A stretch of 64,000 bases of DNA from Paenibacillus alba (GTDB taxonomy: Bacteria > Bacillota > Bacilli > Paenibacillales > NBRC-103111): contig NZ_JABMKZ010000029.1 of the NCBI RefSeq assembly GCF_013204855.1, positions 1 to 64,000 on the forward strand, written 5' to 3'. The notes beneath the pieces were generated by a model, which saw only the letters and a list, made by a program, of their open reading frames with translations, was not told the origin of the DNA and searched no databases. Shown here one piece after another: positions 16,767 to 25,692 of this stretch (positions within the stretch are counted from its first letter, which is position 1; each line of letters opens with the position of its first letter). The position numbers and the translations under genes were made by a program.

Positions 16767-17354
16767 TTAATCAAGAATGGTTAAGGTAGTATCAATAATA
16801 CTTAACAATTTTTCTTGATCACTTGTTGTTTTGACCAACACACGCATACCCACCCAAGCATTATTAAAATATAAAGATAGGCTTGCCGCATTAAGATGTC
16901 CTGGTATTTCTCCGGATTGCTGCCCACTCACGAGCAGATTATAGAACAATTTCTCCGTATTCAAAAACTCTTCATGAATGATTGCTGCAACGATCGCATC
17001 ATGCATGGCTAGCTCAACAGCAGAATTAACGAGCAGACATCCTTGGGGCTGATCTTCTTCCGTATATAGCGTCATCTCAAACAATTGCCGAATGCCCTCT
17101 TTGGCAGAAGCGGATTGCCGAATTCGATGATTGATTTTTGTTTCAAACGTCGTCTTATATCGGTTCATAACGTCTATAAATAAGTCATGCTTGTCTCCAA
17201 ATGTATCGTACAAGCTTCTTCTGTGAATCCCCATGTGGGTGACAAGCTCTTGTATGGAGGTTTTTTCATAACCTTGTCTCCAAAATAAATCCATTGCCTT
17301 GTCTAATACCGTGTTGATTTCGAACTCTTTGCTTCTCGCCATGAACATGCTCAC
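16767..17354 (-). CDS. TetR-family transcriptional regulator
   Basis: 195 aa. The N-terminal HTH is residues about 9-55 (FEINTVLDKAMDLFWRQGYE, then TSIQELVTHMGIHRRSLYDTFGDKHDLF). The C-terminal ligand domain contains GCLLVNSAVELAMHD, typical of the AcrR/YxaF-like subgroup. Two in-frame ATGs are available near AAAGGACGTGAGC. It very likely represses itself and the SDR at 14255 through the related sites at 17400-17420, 15135-15152 and 15045-15060. Confidence 0.88.
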   Translation of the reverse strand: MSMFMARSKEFEINTVLDKAMDLFWRQGYEKTSIQELVTHMGIHRRSLYDTFGDKHDLFIDVMNRYKTTFETKINHRIRQSASAKEGIRQLFEMTLYTEEDQPQGCLLVNSAVELAMHDAIVAAIIHEEFLNTEKLFYNLLVSGQQSGEIPGHLNAASLSLYFNNAWVGMRVLVKTTSDQEKLLSIIDTTLTILD

Positions 17355-17388
17355 GTCCTTTAATTGACCCTACCTTGTGACCGCTAAA

Positions 17389-17423
17389 ATCATAGTAGCA
17401 TATTGGGAATGATCAGTAAATAA
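17389..17423 (-). promoter_or_regulatory. tetR promoter/operator
   Basis: -35 TTTACT (17415-17420), 17-bp spacer and -10 TACTAT (17392-17397) on the minus strand. The spacer carries GGGAATGATC, also found as GGGAACGATC upstream of the SDR gene. Confidence 0.6.
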
Positions 17424-17509
17424 TGCTGTTTTTAAAAGAAGAACAACCATCCCTAAATTGCATAAACTACATCAGATTATCTTTATTTTCCAAGAAAAAG
17501 GTGGTACTG

Positions 17510-18223
17510 ATGTCGGATAGAATCCTTGTCATCGAAGATGAGTTGAAAATAGCAAGGCTTTTGCAATTAGAGCTCACCCATGCTGGTTATTCAGTAGAAT
17601 TAGCTTTCGACGGTTCTGAAGGACTGCAGAAAGCGTTGCATCGTGATTGGGATCTCATCCTAATTGATATCTTATTACCCCTGTTTAACGGGTTTGATCT
17701 GATAAAGTCCTTTCGTGCGACGAATAAAGAAACGCCCATTATTGTTTTATCCGCTTGCGGCAGCACGGAAGACATCGTGAATGGAATTGACCTGGGAGGC
17801 CAGGACTATATCACTAAGCCCTTTCAGATGGAAGAATTACTAGCTCGCATTCGAGCTTGCATCCGTCATCGCAAACATTTCCAAGATATCTTCAAAGCAC
17901 TTAAGAACAGTGGAACCACAACTTATTCCATCCAAGGAGCCTATGTAAATGCAAGAACGAGGGAATTCATACAAAATGGTAAAAAAGTAGATCTTACGCC
18001 AAAAGAATTTGATCTTCTCGTTTATTTAATGGAGCATCCGAATGAGATTCTTAGCCGCGAACAGATTATGAAAGATGTCTGGGGATACGATTTTTCCGGG
18101 AATTCGAATCTCGTCGATGTCTATATTAGATATGTAAGAAATAAGATATCCCCTCCTTTTCCGGTTATTCGAACCATCCGAGGAATCGGGTATTGTTTGG
18201 AGGTTAGGGAAAATGAAGCTTAA
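17510..18223 (+). CDS. OmpR/PhoB-type response regulator
   Basis: 237 aa from ATG at 17510 (MSDRILVIEDE), chosen because AAAAAGGTGGTACTG lies directly upstream; the frame is open to 17423. The receiver domain (about 1-115) has the acidic pair ED, the phospho-acceptor Asp in LILIDILLPLFNG, and Lys in DYITKPFQ. The C-terminal winged helix (about 140-235) shows LTPKEFDLLVYLMEHPNEILSR-type residues and ends in VIRTIRGIGYCL. It overlaps its kinase by 11 bp. Confidence 0.92.
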   Translation: MSDRILVIEDELKIARLLQLELTHAGYSVELAFDGSEGLQKALHRDWDLILIDILLPLFNGFDLIKSFRATNKETPIIVLSACGSTEDIVNGIDLGGQDYITKPFQMEELLARIRACIRHRKHFQDIFKALKNSGTTTYSIQGAYVNARTREFIQNGKKVDLTPKEFDLLVYLMEHPNEILSREQIMKDVWGYDFSGNSNLVDVYIRYVRNKISPPFPVIRTIRGIGYCLEVRENEA

Positions 18224-19562
18224 AACAAAAGCCGCTTTACTCTCCTTTCTCTGGTTAATTGGTATTTTATTTCCGTTAACGAGTATCATTTATCTGCTCT
18301 ATGCCCAGTCCGAGCAAGAAGAAGCATTGGAATCCGTGCAACAAGCATCAAGTGCGATCATGGAGAACATTCTGCCTTCCCAATTAGTTCAAACAGGCAA
18401 CAGCCAGCTCCTCAAAAGATACCTAACGAACCACACCATGATTCGAACACTTGATCAATCCTCAACAGTCAAAAACCAAGCACAGCGAGGCTTTGAATTT
18501 CCTGCCATTCAACCCAAGATTACTTTAACCCCGGAATCTTATACGGAAGAATTTAATCATCAAATTGTGATGATTGTACGTACTCCCATCCTGCAAGATC
18601 AGGATATCATTGGAACTTTAGAACTGATTACTGTTCCCGTTGAGCTGCAGCAAAGCTTGCTGCGCTTGTTCAGCATCATGTGCATCGTGACGTTGATCGC
18701 CATCTTCTTCTCTATTTCTGCTAGTTTTCTATTATCCAAAATGTTATTTCTACCCATTTCTCGGATCATTCAAGCAATGAAAAATATTGAAGCCAGTCTA
18801 GAAATAAAAAAACTCCCCTTAGATCGCAAATCGAAGGATGAGCTTTTTCAACTATCCGAAACGTTTAATCATCTAATGGAGCGTATAGAGGCAAGCATGC
18901 AGAAGCAAAGGCAGTTTATATCCGATGCTTCGCATGAATTCAAAACCTCTCTTACGATTATGGATGGGTATACGTCCCTTATGAGCCGGTGGGGTTATGA
19001 GAGTATGGATCTTCATCAGGAGGCCTTGCATGCTGTTCAGGAGGAATGTGCGAGAATGAAACAAGTAACTTATCAATTACTTGAATTGGCTAAACTTGAA
19101 CATGAGGGAAGGCTTATAATCAGCAAATTTGATCTGGTGAAGCTCTGTAATGAATGTATTCAGCTGTTCCAGCCCCTTACGTCCAAAGTGATTGAGCTCA
19201 GCCACGATCAAAGCAGCATCCTCCTTCAAACTGATCTCTTTAAATTAAAACAGCTTATCTTTATTATTTTGGATAATGCCCTGAAATATGGCCAGCAGCA
19301 TATTGACATTTATCTCTCCACAACGCCGTCGTCCTACCGCATTAAAATCAAAGACGATGGCATCGGTATTCCTCCAGAAGAGTTACCGTTGGTGTTCGAA
19401 CGATTCTATCGTGTTGACCGCTCCAGAAGCCGACAAACCGGGGGATCAGGCTTAGGTTTATCGATTGCCCAGCGCTTAATCATCCAACTGAAAGGGACTA
19501 TTGAAATTAGCAGTGAGCTTGAGGCAGGAACAATCGTCACTCTCACCCTCCCGCTGAGTTGA
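18213..19562 (+). CDS. sensor histidine kinase partner of the OmpR-type regulator
   Basis: 449 aa with two membrane segments (about 7-29 and 150-175) flanking an extracytoplasmic sensor region, a HAMP-like linker (SKMLFLPISRIIQAMKNIE), a dimerisation and phospho-acceptor helix with His in SDASHEFKTSLTIM, and an HATPase domain (DNALKYG, DDGIGIPPEEL, GGSGLGLSIAQRL). The H-box has Ser where most kinases have Pro (HELKTPL). The genes it controls are not obvious; nothing adjacent carries a clear target site. Confidence 0.9.
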   Translation: MKLKTKAALLSFLWLIGILFPLTSIIYLLYAQSEQEEALESVQQASSAIMENILPSQLVQTGNSQLLKRYLTNHTMIRTLDQSSTVKNQAQRGFEFPAIQPKITLTPESYTEEFNHQIVMIVRTPILQDQDIIGTLELITVPVELQQSLLRLFSIMCIVTLIAIFFSISASFLLSKMLFLPISRIIQAMKNIEASLEIKKLPLDRKSKDELFQLSETFNHLMERIEASMQKQRQFISDASHEFKTSLTIMDGYTSLMSRWGYESMDLHQEALHAVQEECARMKQVTYQLLELAKLEHEGRLIISKFDLVKLCNECIQLFQPLTSKVIELSHDQSSILLQTDLFKLKQLIFIILDNALKYGQQHIDIYLSTTPSSYRIKIKDDGIGIPPEELPLVFERFYRVDRSRSRQTGGSGLGLSIAQRLIIQLKGTIEISSELEAGTIVTLTLPLS

Positions 19563-19576
19563 CACCGCCCTAGATA

Positions 19577-20635
19577 TCAGCGGCTGCCTTGCTTCAATAA
19601 ATATTTGGCGTATTGCAGCGGTGTTTCATAGGTCCGATAAAATGTTGTTTTCATCTTTGCTTTTTTAAAAGAGTAGCGTTGGTCTCGTCCATTAACTTCA
19701 ATCAATTTGATATGACCTTGATTTGTAATCCCGATATCCAGCCCAACATCAGCCAGATGAGGCAGCTTTTTGCTCAAATCTCTCAAAATACTTATAGAAG
19801 CCTGATGCAAGGCAGTTTTCATCGTCTTATTGTCTAGTTCATTATGTTTAAAAAGCTCTTCCGCTCTTCTTACCTTGCCCCCTTTGGCCACATTCGTCAC
19901 ATGGCTTCCGAGCCCAGCCACTTTGCCAACCATGCCAGTTACCTGCCAAGCGCCTGTTTCACCACGCTGTACAGAAATCCGTAAATCGTAAGGTCTGCCT
20001 TTGTAAGTTGCTAATGAAATGGCTTCTTGAATCATATAGGTTCTCTTTCCCACAATCTTAGTAATCTTGGCGATGATTTCTTTTACGGATACCAGCTTGG
20101 GATTTCCCCTTTTCCAGTAAAATAACCAATTCCCGCTTGCATGCTTAGCAATTTTGATGATGCCATTTCCAATACTGTCGTTTGTAGGCTTTATGAATAA
20201 AGCAGGATACGTAGACATTGCTGCTTGTAAACTCTTAGTCGAGTACTTCAGCGACACGGGCAGATAACTTCTCAAGCTGGCATTTTGATGCAGCAGTTTA
20301 TAAATATAGTATTTGTCATATCGATTCTGCCGATTAAAAACGATACTGGACTTCGATAATTGTTTGAGCTTTCGTTTAAGTACTGGCGACAAAGTAATGG
20401 CGCGGTTATGTGTAACTTTGGGAATCGGACGGCGTACCAGCGTATATTTATTTTGCGAATACAAATAACCATGTGCTGACTTTTCGCCAATCTGATGAAG
20501 TGACGTATAGAAGGGGGTCAGCAGAAGCTGCTTTGCTGCCCGATTATAGAGGGATAATCTTTCATTTCCGGTTTTCTTCCTTGGTATTCCTTTAAACGTT
20601 TTTGGATCCAATAGAACACCCACGATTTGATTCAT
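19577..20635 (-). CDS. YheC/YheD-family ATP-grasp protein (spore-coat associated)
   Basis: 352 aa. The family in Bacillus is found in the spore coat and has an ATP-grasp ligase fold; its reaction is unknown. Visible features are an N-terminal beta domain (VGVLLDP...), the glycine-containing ATP-binding segment PTNDSIGNGIIKI, IQEAISLATYKGRPYDLRISVQR, and the metal-binding ending VGLDIGITNQGHIKLIEVNGRDQR. ATG behind a GGTGGTGGG site. It faces the kinase gene tail to tail, with only 14 bp between stops. Confidence 0.85.
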   Translation of the reverse strand: MNQIVGVLLDPKTFKGIPRKKTGNERLSLYNRAAKQLLLTPFYTSLHQIGEKSAHGYLYSQNKYTLVRRPIPKVTHNRAITLSPVLKRKLKQLSKSSIVFNRQNRYDKYYIYKLLHQNASLRSYLPVSLKYSTKSLQAAMSTYPALFIKPTNDSIGNGIIKIAKHASGNWLFYWKRGNPKLVSVKEIIAKITKIVGKRTYMIQEAISLATYKGRPYDLRISVQRGETGAWQVTGMVGKVAGLGSHVTNVAKGGKVRRAEELFKHNELDNKTMKTALHQASISILRDLSKKLPHLADVGLDIGITNQGHIKLIEVNGRDQRYSFKKAKMKTTFYRTYETPLQYAKYLLKQGSR

Positions 20636-20739
20636 GAACCCACCACCATTTCTAGTTTTACTAAGATATGGTATGTCAGTTCCACCTTAATCAACACGGT
20701 TGTGGCCCTATATGCAGATGAGAATGTTATCATAATTGG

Positions 20740-21282
20740 TTATTCAGCAGCCAATGCGTCTGCTTTCGTTTTATGAATCGTACCAAATGGATGCTCAGGC
20801 GGAGCATAGATACTATAAAGTTTAAGTGGGGTATTACCTGTGTTTATTATGTTGTGCCATTTACCAGCAGGTACCATGATTGCATAATCATCATTAACAC
20901 TTTTTTCAAAATTTAAGTTGTCTTTAGTATCACCCATGCGAACTACACCTTGCCCCTCTTCAATACGCAAGAATTGATCAGTAGTGGGATGAACTTCTAA
21001 ACCGATGTCTTCCCCAACATTGATACTCATCACAGTTACTTGTAAGTTTTTTCCTGTCCATATGGCAGTGCGGAATGTATTGTTTTGCTTTGTAGCCCCA
21101 TTAATATCCACAACAAACGGTGTTCTTCCATAATCTTTTAACTGAATTTCGCCATTCATGTTTGATGATTGCCGATAACCAAATCGGTATGCATTCTCTA
21201 TTTCTTGTGGAATTACCCAGTACACAGGCTGTCTTACATAGTTAAATATTGGTGCGTTAACGTAGTATGGATATGGATACAT
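20740..21282 (-). CDS. cupin-domain protein with Tyr/Pro-rich N-terminus
   Basis: 180 aa. A single-domain cupin occupies about residues 60-170. The first metal motif is degenerate (GLEVHPTTDQFLRIEEGQG, with His and Gln where His-X-His-X3,4-Glu is usual); the second is PAGKWHNIINTGNTPLKLYSIY. Similar proteins are annotated as mannose-6-phosphate isomerase-like cupins. The N-terminus MYPYPYYVNAPIFNYV is Tyr- and Pro-rich, as in several spore-surface proteins, and the next gene on this strand is the YheC/YheD-type gene, so a spore role is possible but unproven. ATG behind AAGGGAATGAG. Confidence 0.75.
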   Translation of the reverse strand: MYPYPYYVNAPIFNYVRQPVYWVIPQEIENAYRFGYRQSSNMNGEIQLKDYGRTPFVVDINGATKQNNTFRTAIWTGKNLQVTVMSINVGEDIGLEVHPTTDQFLRIEEGQGVVRMGDTKDNLNFEKSVNDDYAIMVPAGKWHNIINTGNTPLKLYSIYAPPEHPFGTIHKTKADALAAE

Positions 21283-21420
21283 GTTTACTCATTCCCTTCA
21301 CAGAAGTATAAATTATGTTATTCGCTATGGCTTGGGAATGGCACTTTTATTCTGTGATGTATTACTTTGAGAAATTGTTGTATGGAAAGATTGATCCCAT
21401 AAGTTAATGTTTCATATCTT

Positions 21421-22134
21421 TTACTTGTTCACTTTGAAGTTCAATTCCGGATATTTAGCAACTAATGCTTTGAGCGCAGAGTCGTCCTTTCCTTTTAAAT
21501 ACTGGTCGAAAAAGGCAACACTGAATTCGTTCACAATACGGTGATCCCGCCGCGTGTCTGAGCCGCCTAACAATGGAGAGAATAGCGCAAGATCAGAGTA
21601 GCTTGCATGCTTTGAACCAGGAATAAGTATGGATAAACCGCCGCCTGCCAATGCATTTCCTGATTTTAGCATATATTCCTTCCTGGGAGCTTCAAACTCC
21701 TCTCGGCTTCCCCCCCTTCTCTGTTTCGGAATTTCATCGTAAGAGGTCATTACCTTATTATATGTCTCTTCTGAATACATCATAAAAAAAGGCTTTCCCA
21801 ATCCTTTTTCGGAAACCGGCGAACCATAAAACCCACCGTCCATACTTAAGGCAGCCTTCACACGTGAATCGTTCTTCATCATTTGCACAGTAACCCGGCT
21901 TCTGCCCCCCTCCTTCCGCTTGCCTAAGAAGAAATAAGCCGTCAAAACCAATGGAGTCAAGTAAGCCGGAACCATCTGCCAACGCCCGCCCTCCACTGCA
22001 ATTTGTACCATAACCAAACCTAAGGAGATCATCAAAGGGAAAACAGATCCCTGGCCGCCTTTCCTATTCGCGATAATTGCCCAGTACAACAGACCAAAAT
22101 TGATCGCGATCACAATTACTTCCAACATCCTCAT
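21421..22134 (-). CDS. internally deleted PAF-acetylhydrolase-like membrane esterase
   Basis: 237 aa. Residues 1-75 contain three membrane helices (LEVIVIAINFGLLYWAI, VFPLMISLGLVMVQIAV, MVPAYLTPLVLTAYFFL) like the N-terminus of membrane-anchored esterases of the PAF-acetylhydrolase / dienelactone-hydrolase group. From about 78 the sequence resumes as the middle to end of such an enzyme (QMMKNDSRVKAALSMDGGFYGSP, PFFMMYSEE, the His in GSKHASYSDLALF). The intervening catalytic part, including the normal GHSxGG nucleophile elbow and probably the Asp, is missing without loss of frame. Probably inactive. GTGAGATCGAG precedes the ATG. Confidence 0.65.
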   Translation of the reverse strand: MRMLEVIVIAINFGLLYWAIIANRKGGQGSVFPLMISLGLVMVQIAVEGGRWQMVPAYLTPLVLTAYFFLGKRKEGGRSRVTVQMMKNDSRVKAALSMDGGFYGSPVSEKGLGKPFFMMYSEETYNKVMTSYDEIPKQRRGGSREEFEAPRKEYMLKSGNALAGGGLSILIPGSKHASYSDLALFSPLLGGSDTRRDHRIVNEFSVAFFDQYLKGKDDSALKALVAKYPELNFKVNK

Positions 22135-22320
22135 CTCGATCTCACCCCCTATTAACTAGTTTCATCATATCCTGAACTTCTGAAAATAAAGTTGGGGGAA
22201 TACTGAATTTATTCTGAAGCATGTCAAACAACGCCAAACTATTTCATAGCAACTCAAACTTCGCAGAGAGGATAGATGTATAACCATATTTTCGGAATAA
22301 CACAAGTGAATATACCCAAA

Positions 22321-22366
22321 AGCGGTAGCCTTGGACGAGAAAATAAAGTCCTAGACTACCGCTGTA
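22321..22366 (-). terminator. terminator of the TetR gene
   Basis: Minus strand AGCGGTAG-N-GGAC / GTCC-N-CTACCGCT stem with an 11-nt loop, followed by TTTTGGG, 22 bp past the stop codon. Confidence 0.65.
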
Positions 22367-22387
22367 TTATTGAACTATCGTTTTCCG

Positions 22388-23038
22388 CTAGAGCTTAAAT
22401 AGCGAAACAGACGATTCCACCACTTGATCTACAACCTTCTGCAATTGCTCTAGTTGGTCTGCTGCTGGATTTCCTTGAGCGGTAAGCTCCTGCTGTACTT
22501 GATCCAAATAGTTCATCCCCTGAGAAACAGACCCCCAGAATTGCACAGCCATCAGATTAGCGTCACCTTGCTGAATCGTGCCTTGCTGAATGCCTTTTTC
22601 AATAGCCAGCGTCATCTGGTACATGAAGTTTTTGATCCACTCAAATGGTGAAAACTCCTCAGGTGTGTACAAATGATGCACATCCAAGCTAATCCGAATG
22701 TAAAATCGTTGAGTAACCGGATCTGCCAGAATTCGCTCGCAAACGATCTGCGCATAGCGCTTGAACAACTCAAATACAGAACCCTCTTGCTCAAAGTAAG
22801 TCTTCGTAAAACCCTTAGACTCCTCCATCATGTATTCGTATAGCTCGCGAAATAAAGCCTTCTTATTTTTGAAATAGTAGTACACTAGGCCGTGGGCAAG
22901 GCCGGCCTGATCCGCTACATCGCCCATCTCGGATGCCAAATAACCCTTATCGACATACACCCGAATAGCGGCTTGCAGAATTTCTTGCTTCCGCTGCTTT
23001 CGGATGACTTCGTTTTGCTCTTTCGTACGAGGAGACAT
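22388..23038 (-). CDS. TetR-family regulator
   Basis: 216 aa from Met at 23038 (MSPRTKEQNE...); four more residues are possible upstream. The HTH spans about 16-62 (KQEILQAAIRVYVDKGYL, then GDVADQAGLAHGLVYYYFKNKKALFRELYE). The C-terminal domain is helical. No target gene is adjacent on its strand except the damaged esterase, separated by a terminator. A dyad directly upstream suggests autorepression. Confidence 0.85.
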   Translation of the reverse strand: MSPRTKEQNEVIRKQRKQEILQAAIRVYVDKGYLASEMGDVADQAGLAHGLVYYYFKNKKALFRELYEYMMEESKGFTKTYFEQEGSVFELFKRYAQIVCERILADPVTQRFYIRISLDVHHLYTPEEFSPFEWIKNFMYQMTLAIEKGIQQGTIQQGDANLMAVQFWGSVSQGMNYLDQVQQELTAQGNPAADQLEQLQKVVDQVVESSVSLFKL

Positions 23039-23057
23039 GTTATGGATCACCTTTTAT

Positions 23058-23079
23058 TTTGACTTTAACGTTAGTCAAA
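23058..23079. promoter_or_regulatory. probable TetR operator
   Basis: TTTGACT-N8-AGTCAAA, a 7-bp inverted repeat 19 bp upstream of the TetR start. TTGACT on either strand may also be part of the promoter. Confidence 0.6.
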
Positions 23080-23196
23080 TTATAGAGATAGGCAATCTGT
23101 GTTGTCAATCAACACATGAAGCTAGAAATAGGGGCTGATAATCTCTTGATGAGCCTCCTACTTTGTCTGACTCTAGCTCCAGTTGCTTTCTCTAAA

Positions 23197-23375
23197 CCTG
23201 CAATTATGCATCTTTTTTGCTCTTGGAAGAGCCTCAACGATTAAATTCCTGCATATGTGCAGGTTTTTGAGGCTTTTTCTGGATGAGCGGCCGAAAAAGA
23301 TAAAAATGCCTGCACAATTGCAGGCATTTCCACTTTTTAACCGAATTCGCTCGGAATTTCCTGTATTTTCGCAGG
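23197..23375 (+). repeat. four-palindrome intergenic element, family A copy 4
   Basis: Units start at 23197, 23248, 23309 and 23360 (51/61/51 bp); the clearest are CCTGCATATGTGCAGG and CCTGCACAATTGCAGG. The whole stretch of about 200 bp (to 23398) can be aligned by eye with the reverse complement of copy 5 at about 40756-40965, including the spacers. It fills most of the gap 23080-23499 between the TetR gene and the end of the fucosidase operon. No gene was seen. Confidence 0.8.
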
Positions 23376-23499
23376 CTTTTACACTCGGGTGAACGGATCT
23401 GATCTGGAAGCCCTTTCATACCACATGAAAGTAATCATCCCATCATCTATCGACGCTTACCTACTTAATTTGGCTTATGGGACAGCCTCATTTCTTAAC

Positions 23500-24372
23500 T
23501 CAAGCCTCCTGCCACAACCGCCTTACATTGTCCATCGCGATTCTAGAGGCCGCCTTGCACTCTTCCATCCCTTCGAATTCAACCGTTACATACCCGTCGT
23601 ATCCCGAATCCTTAATGAGCTTCATCATTCGGCGCGTGTCGATATCTCCTTGGCCGAAGATTGCGCCTCTTAAGTAGTTGCCATTTGCGGTTGTGAACCA
23701 GGCACCTTCTCCGGGATGCTCGTCGTACGGCCTGAAGTAGAAGTCTTTGACGTGGATAAGCGAAGCATAGGGCAAATTTTTGCGCACACCGATTAGCGGG
23801 TGTTCATCGACGCACATGAAATTGCCAATATCGAGTGTTGTCTTGAAATTGGAGCGATTGACCTCCGTCAGAACGCGCTGCACGCGATCGCTTGCCTGTA
23901 CGCTGAAACCATGATTTTCAATGGTCGTAGTGATGCCGTAGTGGGCCGCGTAATCGGCAATGATGCGGCTTCCTCTTACCATCTGGTGCAAATTCGCTTC
24001 GAACCATTGAATTGTCATGCTATCAGGCGGCAATGTGAAAGCAGTCACATCATGCCGCATATGTGCCATGCCAAGCTCGTGCACTAAATCAACATGCTGC
24101 TTGACGCGCTCCACTTCAGCTTCGAAAGCCTCTTCCGTCTCCTGGACGAAGTTGGCCGGCATCGAATAATTGGATAGCTCGATGCCGACTTCCTTTGCTT
24201 TCTCGCGAACTGCGGCCGCTAGCTCGGGCTGGTCTACCAGCGTAAAGCCATAGGGAACGATTTCCATATGCTCGCCGCCATGATCCGCAATCCACCCAAT
24301 CGCATCAAGGACTGTCATCTCTCCTGTTTTTAATGCCGCCAGCAGGCTATAGGTGCTAAGACCGACTTTCAA
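23500..24372 (-). CDS. sugar phosphate isomerase/epimerase (AP-endonuclease-2 TIM-barrel family)
   Basis: 290-aa xylose-isomerase-like TIM barrel. Metal-site and strand motifs seen include GGEHMEIVPYG, TTTIENHG, TLDIGNFMCVDE, SLIHVKDFYF, FGQGDID and GYVTVEFEGME, so the metal ligands (Glu, Asp, His, Glu) look intact. It overlaps the fucosidase gene by 17 bp and is the last gene of the operon. It probably rearranges the sugar released or imported by the neighbouring genes, but the substrate is not defined. Confidence 0.88.
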   Translation of the reverse strand: MKVGLSTYSLLAALKTGEMTVLDAIGWIADHGGEHMEIVPYGFTLVDQPELAAAVREKAKEVGIELSNYSMPANFVQETEEAFEAEVERVKQHVDLVHELGMAHMRHDVTAFTLPPDSMTIQWFEANLHQMVRGSRIIADYAAHYGITTTIENHGFSVQASDRVQRVLTEVNRSNFKTTLDIGNFMCVDEHPLIGVRKNLPYASLIHVKDFYFRPYDEHPGEGAWFTTANGNYLRGAIFGQGDIDTRRMMKLIKDSGYDGYVTVEFEGMEECKAASRIAMDNVRRLWQEA

Positions 24373-25660
24373 CGTTTATCACCTCAGTCACTAATTCGAG
24401 CGCAATCACGGTATCCATATCGTCCGGCAGCTCTGCTCCGATCAAATGAATGAAGGCCCCGCTATCGGTATCCGAGTATTGTTCTGCCATCCATGGCAAG
24501 GATACTTTAAGCTCGGATCCGTCTGCGAGGAGCCTCGCCTTCTTGATTTTTCCCTTGAGCCCTTGGAAATAAATCGGACCGATGCCCCGATCAAATACAT
24601 GGGCATACAGCATATTGCCGTTCTGCGTATACCGTCCCCATTCTGGCTTCGGCAGCTCAGATGCTCCGCATCCATAGATGCTTTGACCATTACGCTGCAT
24701 CCATTCCCCAACCGCCGTCAAGATTTGAAGGGACTGCGTTGGAATCTCTCCTCTTGCATCCGGGCCAACATTCAGAAGCATGTTGCCGTTCTTGCTGATG
24801 CATTCCACTAAGGCGCGCACGACCTGCTTCGGCGACTTATAGGCTTGGTCCTTCGCATGATAACCCCAGTTGTCATTGAGCGTGATGCAGGCTTCCCATG
24901 GAACATTCAGCCCATTCTCATCGACAATGCCGCCAGGGGGCACGATTTGCTCCGGAGAATAGAAATCACCGGCGTACACCTCAGGCTCAGCCGCTTTAAT
25001 ATGACCGCCAAGCCGGTTATCAATAATAATGTCAGGCTGCAAGGAGCGAATCAGATTGACTAGCTCGGTTGCCCGCCACTTTTCTCCGGTCATATCATCA
25101 TAAGAGAAGTCGAACCACATCACATCGATTTGCCCGTAATTCGTAAGAAGTTCCTTCACTTGCGCATGCATATAGTCCACATAGCGTTCGAACTGAATGC
25201 TCCGATCTTTATAAGCTTCATTGTCTCTCATTGGATGAATGCGGTCCCCGTATGCGGGATAATCGTCATGATACCAATCAATCAGGGAATAATAAAAGCC
25301 AACCTTCAAGCCTTCCTCACGAAAAGCTTCGACATATTCCTTGATCAAATCCCGCTGTGCGGGTGTATTCGGCGCTTTGTAATCCGTAAACTCGCTGTCA
25401 AACAGACAGAAGCCATCATGATGCTTGGTCGTCAGGACCGCGTATTGCTGTCCTGCCGCCTTCGCCGCTTTGGCCCAAGCCCGTGGGTCATAACGGTCCG
25501 GATTAAACTCATTAAAGTAAGGCTCGTAGTCTTGATTGCTCAGCTTCTCAAAGCTGCGAACCCATTCCCCCCTCGCGGGGATTGCATACAATCCCCAGTG
25601 AATAAACATGCCGAATCGTGCTTCCCGGAACCAATCAGTTCGCTCCCAACGTTTGTTCAT
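24356..25660 (-). CDS. alpha-L-fucosidase, GH29
   Basis: 434 aa, no signal peptide, so cytoplasmic. The family signature is clear: WFREARFGMFIHWGLYAIPA at the N-terminus, LTTKHHDGFCLFDS, VGFYYSLIDWYH, and DVMWFDFSYDD holding the candidate nucleophile Asp. A small beta-sandwich forms the C-terminus (about 345-434). GH29 enzymes remove terminal alpha-L-fucose by a retaining mechanism; some relatives act on other sugars. The operon with an importer suggests that short fucosylated glycans are taken up and trimmed inside the cell. ATG behind a purine-rich AAGGAGG site. Confidence 0.93.
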   Translation of the reverse strand: MNKRWERTDWFREARFGMFIHWGLYAIPARGEWVRSFEKLSNQDYEPYFNEFNPDRYDPRAWAKAAKAAGQQYAVLTTKHHDGFCLFDSEFTDYKAPNTPAQRDLIKEYVEAFREEGLKVGFYYSLIDWYHDDYPAYGDRIHPMRDNEAYKDRSIQFERYVDYMHAQVKELLTNYGQIDVMWFDFSYDDMTGEKWRATELVNLIRSLQPDIIIDNRLGGHIKAAEPEVYAGDFYSPEQIVPPGGIVDENGLNVPWEACITLNDNWGYHAKDQAYKSPKQVVRALVECISKNGNMLLNVGPDARGEIPTQSLQILTAVGEWMQRNGQSIYGCGASELPKPEWGRYTQNGNMLYAHVFDRGIGPIYFQGLKGKIKKARLLADGSELKVSLPWMAEQYSDTDSGAFIHLIGAELPDDMDTVIALELVTEVINVESRS

Positions 25661-25692
25661 GTTTTCCTCCTTTTTGAGCTTCGCAGCTGCTG

